DNA of 64,000 bases from Pseudotamlana agarivorans (GCF_018860245.1 NZ_JAHKPD010000008.1:191821-255820); one strand, 5' to 3'; shown: positions 35,641 to 44,677, counted from the first letter of the stretch. Program-made: numbers and translations. The notes: a model not told the origin generated them from the letters alone.

Positions 35641-36969
35641 TTGAAATCATTACTTTTATTAGCCCTCTTAATTCCATCGATACTTCTAGGTCAGCATACC
35701 ATAAAAGGTGTTTTTGCTCCAGCAGCCGATTATAATATCGCCTTATTATATAAGGTAAAACCATCGATTTCTGAATATGTAACTAGCCAAGAAATTCAAA
35801 AAGATGGAAGTTTCACGTTTCAGTTAGATTCTACTGCTACCAAAGGGATGTATCGTTTGGTGTATGCAGTACCTCAAGAGGATTTTAATTTCGATATCAT
35901 TTACAATAATAAAGAAGATATTGAACTTAAATTTAATTCGGAAACGGGTGTGAAATTCCTGAAATCTAACGAAAATAAATTACTTGCTTCCTACCATAAT
36001 AGTATGGCTATGGTTATCCAAAGTATTACAAATTTTTACACCAGTAAATCTAAGGATACCACGGCGTTAAATGCCATTTTTAAAACGCAAAAAGAGACCC
36101 AATTGAGTTTTGAAAAGGCTGCTAAAAACACCATAGCGCTGCATTTCATAAAAGCTAATAAGCCAATTGTGCCCACTAAGGCACTAACAGCAACAAATTA
36201 TATTGCTAAACTAAAAGCACATTATTTTGATTATGTAGATTTTAAAAACCCAATATTACAGAGTTCTAGTTTTCTGGAAGAGAAAATGTTGAGTTATGTT
36301 TTTGGAATTACTTCTAAGGATTTAGATGAGGTTGAAAACTACAAAGCAAATATTGATGTTTTATGTGAGGCGATGCTTGATGCACCTAATGAAATTAAGC
36401 GCTTGCTTTTATTCGATTTGTGGCAGGAAATGGTCGATTTAAAACAAGAGGCTGTAGCCAATTATATTTCTGAAACGTATTTAGTAGCGATAGCAACGGT
36501 TCTGAAAGATGAAGAATTAATTAAAGCTTTAAAATTATACAGAAACATTTCCAACGGAAATAAAGCACCAAATTTCACGATAACTAATGGTGAAAAAGAT
36601 AAAAAAATCAGCACAAAATTAAGTGAATTATCCGGTGCCGAAAATTATGTTATTGTATTCTGGAGCAGTTCGTGTTCGCATTGCTTAGATGAAATTCCGC
36701 AGTTAAAGTCTTTTACTAATCAACTAGAAAAAGGCGCTGTAAAAGTGATCGCCATTGGTTTAGAAGACGAAGCCGAAATAGAAAATTGGAAAAATGTGAT
36801 TAAGGATTACCCAAATTTTATTCATGTTTACGGAAAAGGAAAATGGGAGAACAAAATAGGAAATGCCTATGGTGTTGTTAGCACACCAACTTATTTTATT
36901 TTAGATAAAAATAAAGTGATTGTTGATAAGCCAGATCATATTGAGGATTTAGTGGCGTTTTTTGAATGA
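35641..36969 (+). CDS. TlpA-like thioredoxin-fold secreted protein
   Basis: 442 aa, TTG start giving signal peptide MKSLLLLALLIPSILLGQ. An N-terminal beta-rich domain of the DUF4369 type (VFAPAADYNIALLYKVK) and a helical middle precede a C-terminal TlpA/AhpC-like domain (from about residue 310: APNFTITNG). Its active site is WSSSCSHCLDEIPQL (CXXC as CSHC near 344) and its cis-Pro strand is YGVVSTPTYFILD. Such proteins reduce disulfides or shuttle electrons in the periplasm of Bacteroidetes. It lies alone downstream of mfd. Confidence 0.87.
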   Translation: MKSLLLLALLIPSILLGQHTIKGVFAPAADYNIALLYKVKPSISEYVTSQEIQKDGSFTFQLDSTATKGMYRLVYAVPQEDFNFDIIYNNKEDIELKFNSETGVKFLKSNENKLLASYHNSMAMVIQSITNFYTSKSKDTTALNAIFKTQKETQLSFEKAAKNTIALHFIKANKPIVPTKALTATNYIAKLKAHYFDYVDFKNPILQSSSFLEEKMLSYVFGITSKDLDEVENYKANIDVLCEAMLDAPNEIKRLLLFDLWQEMVDLKQEAVANYISETYLVAIATVLKDEELIKALKLYRNISNGNKAPNFTITNGEKDKKISTKLSELSGAENYVIVFWSSSCSHCLDEIPQLKSFTNQLEKGAVKVIAIGLEDEAEIENWKNVIKDYPNFIHVYGKGKWENKIGNAYGVVSTPTYFILDKNKVIVDKPDHIEDLVAFFE

Positions 36970-37136
36970 TGCTTTCGCGTTGAAGTATTTAACCGATACC
37001 TAATGGAACTTTAATATTTGCTTATACTACAGGTTTTTAACTTCTAATAATGTCAATTTTTCACTTTACATTATTAAGTAAAATTTCGGCATGACAACTT
37101 GAAATTTTAAACCTAAAACCTGAAACTCAAAATCTT

Positions 37137-37496
37137 TCAAAAATGATAAAAGGCATCTTCTAAATGCTCAATTTGGAAGGTTTTACCTGTTCTCACAATG
37201 GCAATGATATCAAATCGAACGTCAACATCTAAATCGTTTTTGGTCACATAATGATTAATGGCGTAAACCATGCGCTGAATTTGTTTCGGCTTTACAAAAT
37301 CTTGAGGGTTTCCAAATTCGACTGTAGAGCGTGTTTTAACTTCCACGACAGCCAGCGTATCTTTTATTTTGGCGATAATATCAATTTCAGATTTACCAAA
37401 GCGGTAATTGCGTTCAATAATCTCATAGTTGTTTTTTAAGAGGTAATCGACAGCAAGTTGTTCGCCTTTCTCTCCAAGTTTATTATGTTCTGCCAT
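37137..37496 (-). CDS. YraN family protein (UPF0102)
   Basis: 119 aa, typical size. Restriction-endonuclease-like fold with GEQLAVDYLLKNNYEIIERNYRFGKSEIDIIAKIKDTLAVVEVKTRS: the Glu, Asp and EVK residues form the PD-(D/E)XK-type metal site. The family is widespread and linked to Holliday-junction or DNA-repair processing by homology, without settled function. Divergent from the metal-regulator operon, so the 154-bp gap between them carries that operon's control region. Confidence 0.9.
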   Translation of the reverse strand: MAEHNKLGEKGEQLAVDYLLKNNYEIIERNYRFGKSEIDIIAKIKDTLAVVEVKTRSTVEFGNPQDFVKPKQIQRMVYAINHYVTKNDLDVDVRFDIIAIVRTGKTFQIEHLEDAFYHF

Positions 37497-37580
37497 GTTA
37501 TAAATGTAGGAAAATTATTCTAAATAAATCTTCAGAGGGTTATTTGATTGGGGGGAGGGAGTAAGTACTATTGATTTCGG

Positions 37581-37600
37581 TTTTTAGTCTTATCTAAAAA
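37581..37600 (+). promoter_or_regulatory. putative DtxR/MntR operator of the metal operon
   Basis: TTTTTAGTCTTATCTAAAAA, an inverted repeat (TTTTAG, 6 nt, CTAAAA). The first 18 bases occur again, in reverse complement, at 43814-43831 in front of the TonB receptor gene. It lies just upstream of the -33 position of the operon promoter and resembles the TTAG...CTAA arms of DtxR-family operators. Confidence 0.7.
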
Positions 37601-37626
37601 TATTTTTAACACCTATTGAAATTTCG

Positions 37627-37634
37627 TATATTTG
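37627..37634 (+). promoter_or_regulatory. candidate -7 element of the DtxR/FeoA/FeoB operon
   Basis: TATATTTG fits TAnnTTTG and ends 16 nt before the ATG at 37651. A T-rich -33 position (37604-37607) directly follows the operator. Confidence 0.5.
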
Positions 37635-37650
37635 ACTGAATTTTAATGTT

Positions 37651-38304
37651 ATGGTTACACTTTCAGAAGAAAATTATTTAAAGGCAATTTACCATTTAGG
37701 GAAACAAGGTACTGTGGCTGTTAGTACGAATGCCATTGCTGAAAAAATCGATTCTAAAGCATCCTCGGTTACCGATATGATTAAGAAATTGGCCGAGAAA
37801 CACTTGGCTAATTACATAAAATATCAAGGCGTAACATTAACAGAATCTGGGCAATTAGCTGCGGCTCTAGTTATTAGAAAACACCGTTTATGGGAAGTGT
37901 TTTTAGTTGAAAAATTAAACTTCTCTTGGGATGAGGTTCACGATGTGGCCGAACAGTTGGAGCACATAAAATCTCTTAAATTAGTAAATGAATTGGATGC
38001 CTTATTAGGTTTTCCAACTCATGACCCGCATGGTGATCCCATTCCTGATAAAGATGGGAATTATTCGCCAGTGAAAAGCGTGAATATTTTAGAGGTAAAA
38101 CCTGGAAATGAAGGTGTTTTAGCGCAGGTTAAAGATTCGTCGGATGTGTTTTTAAGATACTTAAACAAGAATAATTTAGCTTTGGGAGATACAATTAAGG
38201 TTGTAGATTTTGAACCTTTTGATAATTCTCTAACCATAGAAATCGCATCGCAAAAAATGATTATTTCTAGCGATGTTGCTAAAAACTTATACATAAGCTT
38301 ATAA
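37651..38304 (+). CDS. DtxR/MntR-family metal-dependent transcriptional regulator
   Basis: 217 aa. N-terminal winged helix (residues 1-60: LSEENYLKAIYHLGKQG, NAIAEKIDSKASSVTDMIKKLAEKHL). A dimerisation and metal domain (about 65-140) carries the ligand helix RKHRLWEVFLVEKL and DEVHDVAEQLEH. A C-terminal SH3-like FeoA-type domain follows. GFPTHDPHGDPIP is the conserved family segment. With Mn2+ or Fe2+ bound it should repress uptake genes. It is the first gene of a four-gene operon with FeoA/FeoB-type proteins, and the operator 51 nt upstream suggests autoregulation. Whether it senses Mn or Fe is not decided by sequence. Confidence 0.9.
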   Translation: MVTLSEENYLKAIYHLGKQGTVAVSTNAIAEKIDSKASSVTDMIKKLAEKHLANYIKYQGVTLTESGQLAAALVIRKHRLWEVFLVEKLNFSWDEVHDVAEQLEHIKSLKLVNELDALLGFPTHDPHGDPIPDKDGNYSPVKSVNILEVKPGNEGVLAQVKDSSDVFLRYLNKNNLALGDTIKVVDFEPFDNSLTIEIASQKMIISSDVAKNLYISL

Positions 38305-38305
38305 T

Positions 38306-39328
38306 ATGAATCACTATAATCCCATATCGGCACTAGTCATTTTCTTTATTATTGTGGGTTTACTTTATGTTTTTTTTAGACCAGTTAAAGGCTGGTTTTG
38401 GTTGCTGAAAAAGAATTTTAGAAGTAACGAGAAAGTGATTATTGAAGATGTTCTGAAACAGCTTTATCATTTTGAGAATTCAGATAATAAAGTGGATATG
38501 AAAACATTGGTTCAGGTGCTCGATTTTAATAATGGCCGTATTGTTGAAGCCATTAAAAAAATGACCATCAACGATTTAATTTACTTTGAATCTGATATTT
38601 TAAAACTTACCGAAAAAGGTAGAGATTACGCACTACGCATTGTTCGTGTGCACCGTCTTTGGGAGCGTTATTTAGCTGATAAAACAGGCTTCAATAAATT
38701 AGAATGGCACGATCGAGCGGAATCTATGGAGCATAAGTTATCCCACGATGATGCCGAGGCACTATCTGTACAATTGGGTAACCCTAAGTTTGATCCCCAT
38801 GGCGACCCGATTCCAACAAGAACTGGGAAAATGGCACAAGTTAACGGTGTAGAATTGCCAAAATTACCTGTTGGTGCTGTGGGTAGAATTACACATATTG
38901 AAGATGAACCTGATATTATTTATAAGCAAATTTTAGCCGAAAACATTCATATGGGATCCATGCTAAAAGTCATTGAAAATAATTCCACTAGAATTGTTTT
39001 TAGGTCGGAAGGTGAGGAGTTTAAGTTGGCGCCTATTGTAGCGGCTAATTTAACAGTAGCTCGAATTGAAAAAGAAGTTATTGTAGAAGATAATATTGCT
39101 AGATTATCGAGTTTAGCAGAACATGAAACCGCTAAAATTATTGGAATTTCAAGAGAAAGTAGAGGCGAAAGTAGAAGAAGGCTGTTGGATCTTGGTTTCG
39201 TGAAAGGGTCTACCGTTGGTATCGATTTGGTGAACCCGCTGGGGCAGCCAAACGCTTACTTAATTAAAGGGACTTCTATTGCTTTACGGAATGATCAAGC
39301 CGCAAAAATCCTAATTAAAAAAGATTAA
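38306..39328 (+). CDS. membrane-anchored DtxR-like/FeoA fusion protein
   Basis: 340 aa, starting 1 nt after the previous stop. A hydrophobic helix (residues about 9-27: ALVIFFIIVGLLYVFF) opens the protein. Then come a winged-helix-like region (VIIEDVLKQLYHF, VEAIKKMTINDLIYFESDILKLTEKG) and a DtxR-type dimer/metal domain (RVHRLWERYLADKTG, HDRAESMEHKLS, FDPHGDPIPTRTG). An SH3-like segment follows, and a separate C-terminal FeoA domain (about 265-340: SLAEHETAKIIG, RRRLLDLGFVKGSTVGI). It is thus a second regulator-like protein tethered to the membrane and carrying the FeoA partner of the following FeoB. A sensor that gates the permease is plausible. Confidence 0.82.
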   Translation: MNHYNPISALVIFFIIVGLLYVFFRPVKGWFWLLKKNFRSNEKVIIEDVLKQLYHFENSDNKVDMKTLVQVLDFNNGRIVEAIKKMTINDLIYFESDILKLTEKGRDYALRIVRVHRLWERYLADKTGFNKLEWHDRAESMEHKLSHDDAEALSVQLGNPKFDPHGDPIPTRTGKMAQVNGVELPKLPVGAVGRITHIEDEPDIIYKQILAENIHMGSMLKVIENNSTRIVFRSEGEEFKLAPIVAANLTVARIEKEVIVEDNIARLSSLAEHETAKIIGISRESRGESRRRLLDLGFVKGSTVGIDLVNPLGQPNAYLIKGTSIALRNDQAAKILIKKD

Positions 39329-39331
39329 ACT

Positions 39332-40096
39332 ATGGAAACGAAAGTAAATACAGCTTGCGAAACCTGTTCTCATTTTAATAAAGAGGGTTTAAAGAAATTA
39401 GGGATTCAAACCGACAACTTTGATTTTGTTGTGGCTTTGGCAGGAAATCCCAATACAGGAAAAAGTACTGTTTTCAATGCTTTAACTGGTTTAAGACAAC
39501 ATACTGGAAACTGGCCAGGGAAAACCGTGATGCGCGCTGAAGGTGGATTTGAATACAATACCCAAAAGTACAAGTTGGTCGATCTTCCGGGAACGTATTC
39601 ACTGCTATCAACTTCAGAAGATGAAGCGACAGCACGTGATTTTATTCTCTTCGGAAAACCTGATGTGACCATTATAGTGGTTGATGCTAATAGATTGGAG
39701 CGTAACTTAAATCTCGTGCTTCAAATTTTAGAAATTACCGATAAAGCCGTTCTGTGTTTAAACTTAATGGACGAAGCCAAACGAAATAAAGTTGAAATTG
39801 ATGTGCGTACGCTTTCCAAAGATTTAGGAATTCCTGTCGTGCCTGCCAGTGCGCGATTCAACCAAGGGATTCCAGAGTTGATTCAAACGGTGAGTGAAAT
39901 TGCAAGCGGACAAATAGTGTGCAAGCCGCATCGAATTAAGAATGTGCCGGAAAACATTGAAAAAGCCGTTAAAACCTTAACTGCCGAAATTGAAAAGGAA
40001 TTCCCAAACATTCCAAACAGCCGCTGGATTGCTTTTCGCTTGTTAGAAGGCGATAAAGAAATTATTAAAGCTTTAAAATCGGGAGAATTTGTTTAA
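39332..40096 (+). CDS. FeoB-type GTPase subunit (split FeoB, N-part)
   Basis: 254 aa. A short N-terminal extension with a Cys pair (CETC, Cys9 and Cys12) precedes a complete G domain: G1 GNPNTGKST (38-46), switch region [10 protein letters not shown]3 DLPGTYS (84-90), G4 NLMDE, G5 PASAR, then the helical GDI part ending [18 protein letters not shown]. In ordinary FeoB this continues into the membrane domain. Here a TAA stops it, and the permease ORF starts 12 nt later in the same frame. The gene lies 3 nt after the FeoA fusion gene. Confidence 0.88.
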   Translation: METKVNTACETCSHFNKEGLKKLGIQTDNFDFVVALAGNPNTGKSTVFNALTGLRQHTGNWPGKTVMRAEGGFEYNTQKYKLVDLPGTYSLLSTSEDEATARDFILFGKPDVTIIVVDANRLERNLNLVLQILEITDKAVLCLNLMDEAKRNKVEIDVRTLSKDLGIPVVPASARFNQGIPELIQTVSEIASGQIVCKPHRIKNVPENIEKAVKTLTAEIEKEFPNIPNSRWIAFRLLEGDKEIIKALKSGEFV

Positions 40097-40108
40097 TGCC
40101 GCAAGCTT

Positions 40109-41527
40109 ATGAAAGAGAATAACATTGAAAATATAATAGAGTTATCAAACGAATTACGTTGGCAAATTGGCGACGAATTTCATGATAACCTTACCGAAGG
40201 TATCTATGCAGACGCCGCCGATATTGTTAAAGACACCGTTAAAACAAGTGATTCTGATAAACGATTTCGATTAGATACCAAAATCGATAAAATTGTAACG
40301 AGTAAATATTTTGGGTTTCCCATCATGTTTTTGATACTAGGGACGGTGCTTTGGCTAACCATTATTGGTGCTAATTACCCGTCTTCCATGTTGGCTACCT
40401 TATTTCTAGATACCATTCACCCTTTATTACAAAGTGGCGCCGAAAACATTAATATGCCTTGGTGGCTTGCAGGTTTTCTAATTGATGGTGTTTACCTTGC
40501 TGTGGCATGGGTAATTGCCGTGATGTTGCCGCCAATGGCTATATTTTTCCCCCTGTTTACGCTTTTAGAAGATTTTGGTTATCTACCACGTGTGGCTTTT
40601 AATTTAGATGCCTTATTTAATAAATCTGGAGCGCATGGTAAGCAGGCTTTAACCATGAGTATGGGTTTTGGTTGCAATGCAGCAGGTGTTGTAGCTACAC
40701 GTATTATTGATAGCCCTAGAGAGCGATTAATTGCGATTATAACTAATAACTTTTCTTTGTGCAACGGGCGCTGGCCTACACAAATTTTAATAGCCACTAT
40801 TTTTATTGGTGCTGTAGTTCCAGAATCGATGTCTAGTTTTGCCTCTTTATTGGCCGTAATTGGTATTGCTGTTTTAGGTATGGCCTTTATGTTTGGCGTA
40901 TCGTGGGCCTTGTCTAAAACGGTTCTAAAAGGTGAAGTATCCACCTTTAATTTAGAATTACCGCCGTACAGACCGCCACGTTTTTGGAAAACCATATACA
41001 CCTCTTTAATTGATAGAACCTTAATCGTTTTATGGCGTGCCATTGTTTTTGCGGCACCAGCAGGTGCTGTTATTTGGTTAATTTCTAACCTTCATATCGG
41101 TGATGAAACCATTGCGGCTTGGTTGATTCATAGCATGGATGGCTTCGGATTTCTTTTAGGACTTAATGGTGTTATTTTACTAGCCTATATCGTAGCGATT
41201 CCAGCCAACGAAATAGTAATTCCAACCATTTTAATGTTAACGGTTATGGTAACAGGTATTGGTGGCGGTGCAGGAGCAGGTGTGATGTTTGAGTTAGATT
41301 CTATAAATGCAACGGGTGATATTTTGAAAGCTGGAGGGTGGACACTCCTAACGGCGATTAACTTGATGCTTTTTAGTTTACTACACAACCCATGTAGTAC
41401 CACAATTTATACCATTTACAAAGAAACTAATAGTGCCAAATGGACTGCTGTGGCTTCTATTATGCCAATTATTTTAGGATTTGTAGTGTGCTTTTTAGTG
41501 GCTCAAATTTGGAGACTTATGTTTTAG
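40109..41527 (+). CDS. FeoB-type permease subunit (split FeoB, C-part)
   Basis: 472 aa. A soluble stretch of about 70 residues is followed by eight or more TM helices in two Gate/nucleoside-recognition repeats. The metal-path motifs differ from the ordinary FeoB at 44678: [13 protein letters not shown] (there TACAIPAVMATR), LCNGRWPTQ (there TCSARLPVY), and [14 protein letters not shown] near the end. Divergent pore residues beside a DtxR/MntR regulator suggest a metal other than ferrous iron, with Mn2+ as first guess by analogy with FeoB2 of Porphyromonas gingivalis. ATG 40109 chosen; the frame is continuous with the upstream GTPase gene except for one TAA. Convergent with the receptor gene, 11 bp apart. 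Confidence 0.87.
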   Translation: MKENNIENIIELSNELRWQIGDEFHDNLTEGIYADAADIVKDTVKTSDSDKRFRLDTKIDKIVTSKYFGFPIMFLILGTVLWLTIIGANYPSSMLATLFLDTIHPLLQSGAENINMPWWLAGFLIDGVYLAVAWVIAVMLPPMAIFFPLFTLLEDFGYLPRVAFNLDALFNKSGAHGKQALTMSMGFGCNAAGVVATRIIDSPRERLIAIITNNFSLCNGRWPTQILIATIFIGAVVPESMSSFASLLAVIGIAVLGMAFMFGVSWALSKTVLKGEVSTFNLELPPYRPPRFWKTIYTSLIDRTLIVLWRAIVFAAPAGAVIWLISNLHIGDETIAAWLIHSMDGFGFLLGLNGVILLAYIVAIPANEIVIPTILMLTVMVTGIGGGAGAGVMFELDSINATGDILKAGGWTLLTAINLMLFSLLHNPCSTTIYTIYKETNSAKWTAVASIMPIILGFVVCFLVAQIWRLMF

Positions 41528-41538
41528 AAGTAGCGTAG

Positions 41539-43782
41539 TTACTTCAAGTTATATCTCAATCCTAAAAATAAACGTCTCCCTTGGTTTGGCCCATAAACAT
41601 AACCCGGATCGAAGGTTAAGCCATAAGGGTTGTCTGGTGTGACCACCGCATTTCCGTCATTATCAAAAATAACATCTTTATCAAAAGGGTCGTGAGCACG
41701 AGCGATTATGAAAGGATTGCCTTTATTTGGGGTCCAGTTTAATAGGTTTTTTATACCTCCGTAAATTTCAAAGTTGTTTAAACCATAAAAAGTGAATTGA
41801 ATATTTTGAATACTCCAAACAGGCGATTCTGGAAGTCTCGGGTCGGTATCGCTAATGAGCGGTAAACGCATTGGGCCGTAGAGGTTTCCAGTGTAATCTA
41901 TCGAGGTGTTATACTTGTAGTTTTTATAAGTCACGCCCCAAGTGGCTGTAAAGCTTTCAGTGAGCATTTGTTGCTGTTTTACACCGTCTTCTGTTTGAGA
42001 AACATCTTGTAAAGTGGCTCCTGCCATGATTTTAATGCCATTTGATAACATGGTGTCAATGTTCAAACTTATTCCTTTACTTACTGCTTTTCCGTTTAAA
42101 TTATCATATATAATTTGATTCGGATTGGTGTCATAATCGGGAGCAATTAAATTACTAAAATAGGTATACCACGCCGAAGCATCTAGCGTAAACATGTGTC
42201 CTTTTTTAGTGTACAGTTTGGTTAAATAATTGAGGTTAACATTAATGGATTGCTCTGGTTGTAATTCTTCAGCAATAATAACATCTCTTGAACCGGTAAG
42301 TGCGGCGTGTTCTTCAGTAAAAAGATTTACTACACGAAAGCCTGTTCCTGCATTCAGTCTTAAAATATTATGTTCAGAAGGTTTAAATCGGTAAGCGATA
42401 CGTGGTGTGAAAATATTACCGTGACGTTTGTCATAATCGTAACGCGCACCTAATAACACATTGTTTTTAGCATTCAGTTTAATTTCATCTTGAACGAATA
42501 ATGACGGAATAACGATTTCATCAGCCGTTGAAGTGGCAGGCGTGCTATCATCATAATAATTATATCTGGCTGCCATACCGAATAGTAAATCATGGTTTTT
42601 TATCTGTTTATCCCAAGTAAGTTGTGTGAAACCAATACGTTGTGTGGCTAAATATGGGGTGTCTCCGTAAACGGAATTTTGGTTATGATCGGTGTACGAA
42701 AACTGAAGCATCATGCTTTCATCAACAGGTAATTGGTAATTTCCGAGTAATTCATAACGTGTGGTGTAAATGCTTTCGCCGTAAATTTCGTCGCCACCAC
42801 GGTAAGCGGGGTTCCATTGCATTTCGCCACCCCAGCGGTCTTCATAGAAAAAACGTCCTGCTACAGAGAAAACGCGGTTTTCTTTTCGTTTAAAATTCCA
42901 CTTTTGAAATATGGAAACGCGATCTTGAAGGGTTAAATCGGTGAAATTATCGTTGTTGTTGTCAATGGGGTTACTGTAATTAAAATAGTTGATGCCTGTA
43001 AGTACATCAGCTGTATGGCCTATTCTGGCTTTAAATCCTGCATCTAAATTCCATTCGCCCCAACCAGAAACAAAAGTGTCGGCAAAAGCTATGGGGGCAT
43101 TTTCAGGGAGTTTGGTAATGATGTTAATGAGGCCACCAACAGCTTCACTCCCGTAAAGGGATGAAGCAGGGCCTTTAATAATTTCCACTTGTTCTATTAG
43201 GGAATTTGGGATTCCTGATAATCCATAAACCGTAGATAAACCACTCACGATAGGCATACCGTCAATTAAAACGAGGGTGTACGGACCTTCAAGTCCGTTA
43301 ATATGAATATCACCTGTATTACAAACACTGCAGTTTATTTGGGGACGTACCCCGTTTACATTTTGCAGGGCTTCAAAAATACTCGGGGTTGGATTTTTCT
43401 TTAAGAAAGTGGGCGTGTAAACTTCAACAGGTACCGGGCTTTCAAGTCTAGAAACGGCTTTTAAAGTACCGGTAACAACCACTTCATCTAGCATAGCAGA
43501 ATCTTGCAAATTGAAATTTAGAACCACATCTTCATTAGAAATATTGATGTTTTTTGTTTGTGGTTCAAAACCAGTGTAGGATGCTATGATGTTATAATTT
43601 CCAGAGGTTATATTTTTTAGGGTGTAGTTGCCGTCTTCGTTAGTTGTAGTGCCTTTAGAAGAGCCTTTAATATAAACATTGGCGTAGGCTAAAGGCATAC
43701 CGTCGAATAAAACGTGCCCTGTAATGTCCTGGGCGCTTAGGGTAATTGAAGTGAGGCTTAAAAATATTATTAGATATTTCAT
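41539..43782 (-). CDS. TonB-dependent receptor, probable metal receptor
   Basis: 747 aa. Signal peptide MKYLIIFLSLTSITLSA, carboxypeptidase-like N-domain (about 20-95), TonB-box region, plug domain with an unusual CXXC (Cys151 and Cys154 in PQINCSVCNTGDIHINGL), LIDGMPIVSGLSTVYGLSGIP, QVEIIKGPASSLYGSEAVGGLINIITK, then the barrel ending RRLFLGLRYNLK. It lies tail to tail with the split-FeoB operon and carries the same 18-bp operator in its promoter. It is therefore likely the outer-membrane entry for the metal that this FeoB moves across the inner membrane. A siderophore-type ligand cannot be excluded. Confidence 0.92.
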   Translation of the reverse strand: MKYLIIFLSLTSITLSAQDITGHVLFDGMPLAYANVYIKGSSKGTTTNEDGNYTLKNITSGNYNIIASYTGFEPQTKNINISNEDVVLNFNLQDSAMLDEVVVTGTLKAVSRLESPVPVEVYTPTFLKKNPTPSIFEALQNVNGVRPQINCSVCNTGDIHINGLEGPYTLVLIDGMPIVSGLSTVYGLSGIPNSLIEQVEIIKGPASSLYGSEAVGGLINIITKLPENAPIAFADTFVSGWGEWNLDAGFKARIGHTADVLTGINYFNYSNPIDNNNDNFTDLTLQDRVSIFQKWNFKRKENRVFSVAGRFFYEDRWGGEMQWNPAYRGGDEIYGESIYTTRYELLGNYQLPVDESMMLQFSYTDHNQNSVYGDTPYLATQRIGFTQLTWDKQIKNHDLLFGMAARYNYYDDSTPATSTADEIVIPSLFVQDEIKLNAKNNVLLGARYDYDKRHGNIFTPRIAYRFKPSEHNILRLNAGTGFRVVNLFTEEHAALTGSRDVIIAEELQPEQSINVNLNYLTKLYTKKGHMFTLDASAWYTYFSNLIAPDYDTNPNQIIYDNLNGKAVSKGISLNIDTMLSNGIKIMAGATLQDVSQTEDGVKQQQMLTESFTATWGVTYKNYKYNTSIDYTGNLYGPMRLPLISDTDPRLPESPVWSIQNIQFTFYGLNNFEIYGGIKNLLNWTPNKGNPFIIARAHDPFDKDVIFDNDGNAVVTPDNPYGLTFDPGYVYGPNQGRRLFLGLRYNLK

Positions 43783-43797
43783 TAAAAAAAATTTATG

Positions 43798-43831
43798 TAA
43801 ATATAAATAATAATTTAGATAAGACTAAAAA
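43798..43831 (-). promoter_or_regulatory. promoter and DtxR/MntR operator of the TonB receptor
   Basis: On the minus strand the 18-bp operator TTTTTAGTCTTATCTAAA (43831 to 43814) is identical to 37581-37598. A weak -7 element TATATTTA (43805 to 43798) follows, and the -33 position (TTTA) falls inside the operator, so bound regulator would block RNA polymerase. The ATG is at 43782. Confidence 0.68.
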
Positions 43832-44088
43832 TGGTGATACTAAATTAAATGTATTGATTGTGTGTGTTTTGAATATTAAACCTGAAGGGGTTTCAATATA
43901 TTTCAATTGGGTAAAATTCCAGAAATTGAGGGCCAAAAATTTAGCGAACTCAATTTTTAGTCTTTGTGAAAAACTCAGTGAATCTTATATCATTTCTGTT
44001 TTTTTTTACCATAAATTAAAAGTAGAAAAGGTATTAGTATCATGGTTAAAATTTAGTAAATCACATGTGGCTTTTTCATATAAAAACC

Positions 44089-44123
44089 GAAAACCCTGTG
44101 AAAAATAAATTTCCACAGGGTTT
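44089..44123. terminator. hairpin terminator downstream of the feoAB operon
   Basis: AAAACCCTGTG ... CCACAGGGTTTT with a 12-nt AT loop. With the next hairpin it fills part of the 586-bp gap 43783-44368. Apart from the receptor promoter and the two hairpins I see no gene in that gap. Confidence 0.6.
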
Positions 44124-44175
44124 TACTATATATAATGATCTACTTGGGCGTGTTTGGATTTTCATAAGATGTTTA

Positions 44176-44233
44176 GAAAAAGATTAACCGCTGTAGGTAA
44201 CCACACCTACAGCAGCTCTATTAATCTTTTAAA
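44176..44233 (-). terminator. terminator of the feoA-feoB-Cys-rich operon
   Basis: Long hairpin: AAAAGATTAA ... TTAATCTTTT outer arms and CTGTAGGT AACCAC ACCTACAG inner stem, about 140 nt past the stop of the minus-strand gene at 44369. Confidence 0.7.
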
Positions 44234-44368
44234 AACCAAACTAAACTAACTTTATGAAAAAATGTAATCTGTTATAATTACACTACAAATTTACGTTAGG
44301 TTTAGAGGTTTTATGGCGACATGCCATGTCGTAAAGTGTTTTTGATTTCGGAAAACGAGGTGTTTTAA

Positions 44369-44506
44369 CTAATGACAGCCACAGCCATCATCGCCACCAC
44401 ATGATTTTTTAGATTTCTTTTTTTTCCAGATGAATTTTCTAACTAAAAAAGCAATAGCGAATACAACCGCGGTAAAAACGAGTATGTTTTGGATGATGGT
44501 ATTCAT
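44369..44506 (-). CDS. FeoB-associated Cys-rich membrane protein
   Basis: 45 aa, too short for most gene callers. MNTIIQNILVFTAVVFAIAFLVRKF forms one TM helix, followed by a basic stretch (KKKKSKKS) and a Cys-rich tail CGGDDGCGCH ending the protein. This is the typical plan of the FeoB-associated Cys-rich (FeoC-like) family encoded downstream of feoB. It lies 171 nt after feoB on the same strand. The tail probably binds metal or assists the FeoB complex; the exact role is unsettled for the family. Confidence 0.85.
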   Translation of the reverse strand: MNTIIQNILVFTAVVFAIAFLVRKFIWKKKKSKKSCGGDDGCGCH

Positions 44507-44536
44507 TTTTTTTAGTGTAAATTTTTAAATCGGTAA

Positions 44537-44597
44537 GTCAGGTTGAGCGGAGTCGAAACCGAGTGTTTGATACCTTCTCGACTGCGCTCGAACTGAC
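44537..44597. repeat. REP-like palindrome
   Basis: Arms GTCAGGTTGAGCGGAGTCGA and TCGACTGCGCTCGAACTGAC pair with a few mismatches around a 20-nt loop. This is the widespread flavobacterial intergenic palindrome. It sits between feoB and the Cys-rich gene without breaking either. Confidence 0.75.
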
Positions 44598-44677
44598 AAT
44601 CGTACTACATTAATATACTCATTTTTATGTTAATAATGAGGCTGGATTATAAGTGTTTCCTTTTGAGTTCTATCTTT

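Noticed and set aside
43854-44108. 84-aa plus-strand open frame between the TonB receptor and the feo operon
   Set aside because: No start signal, no recognisable domain, ends inside a hairpin terminator and overlaps a promoter region; composition looks like chance AT-rich sequence.
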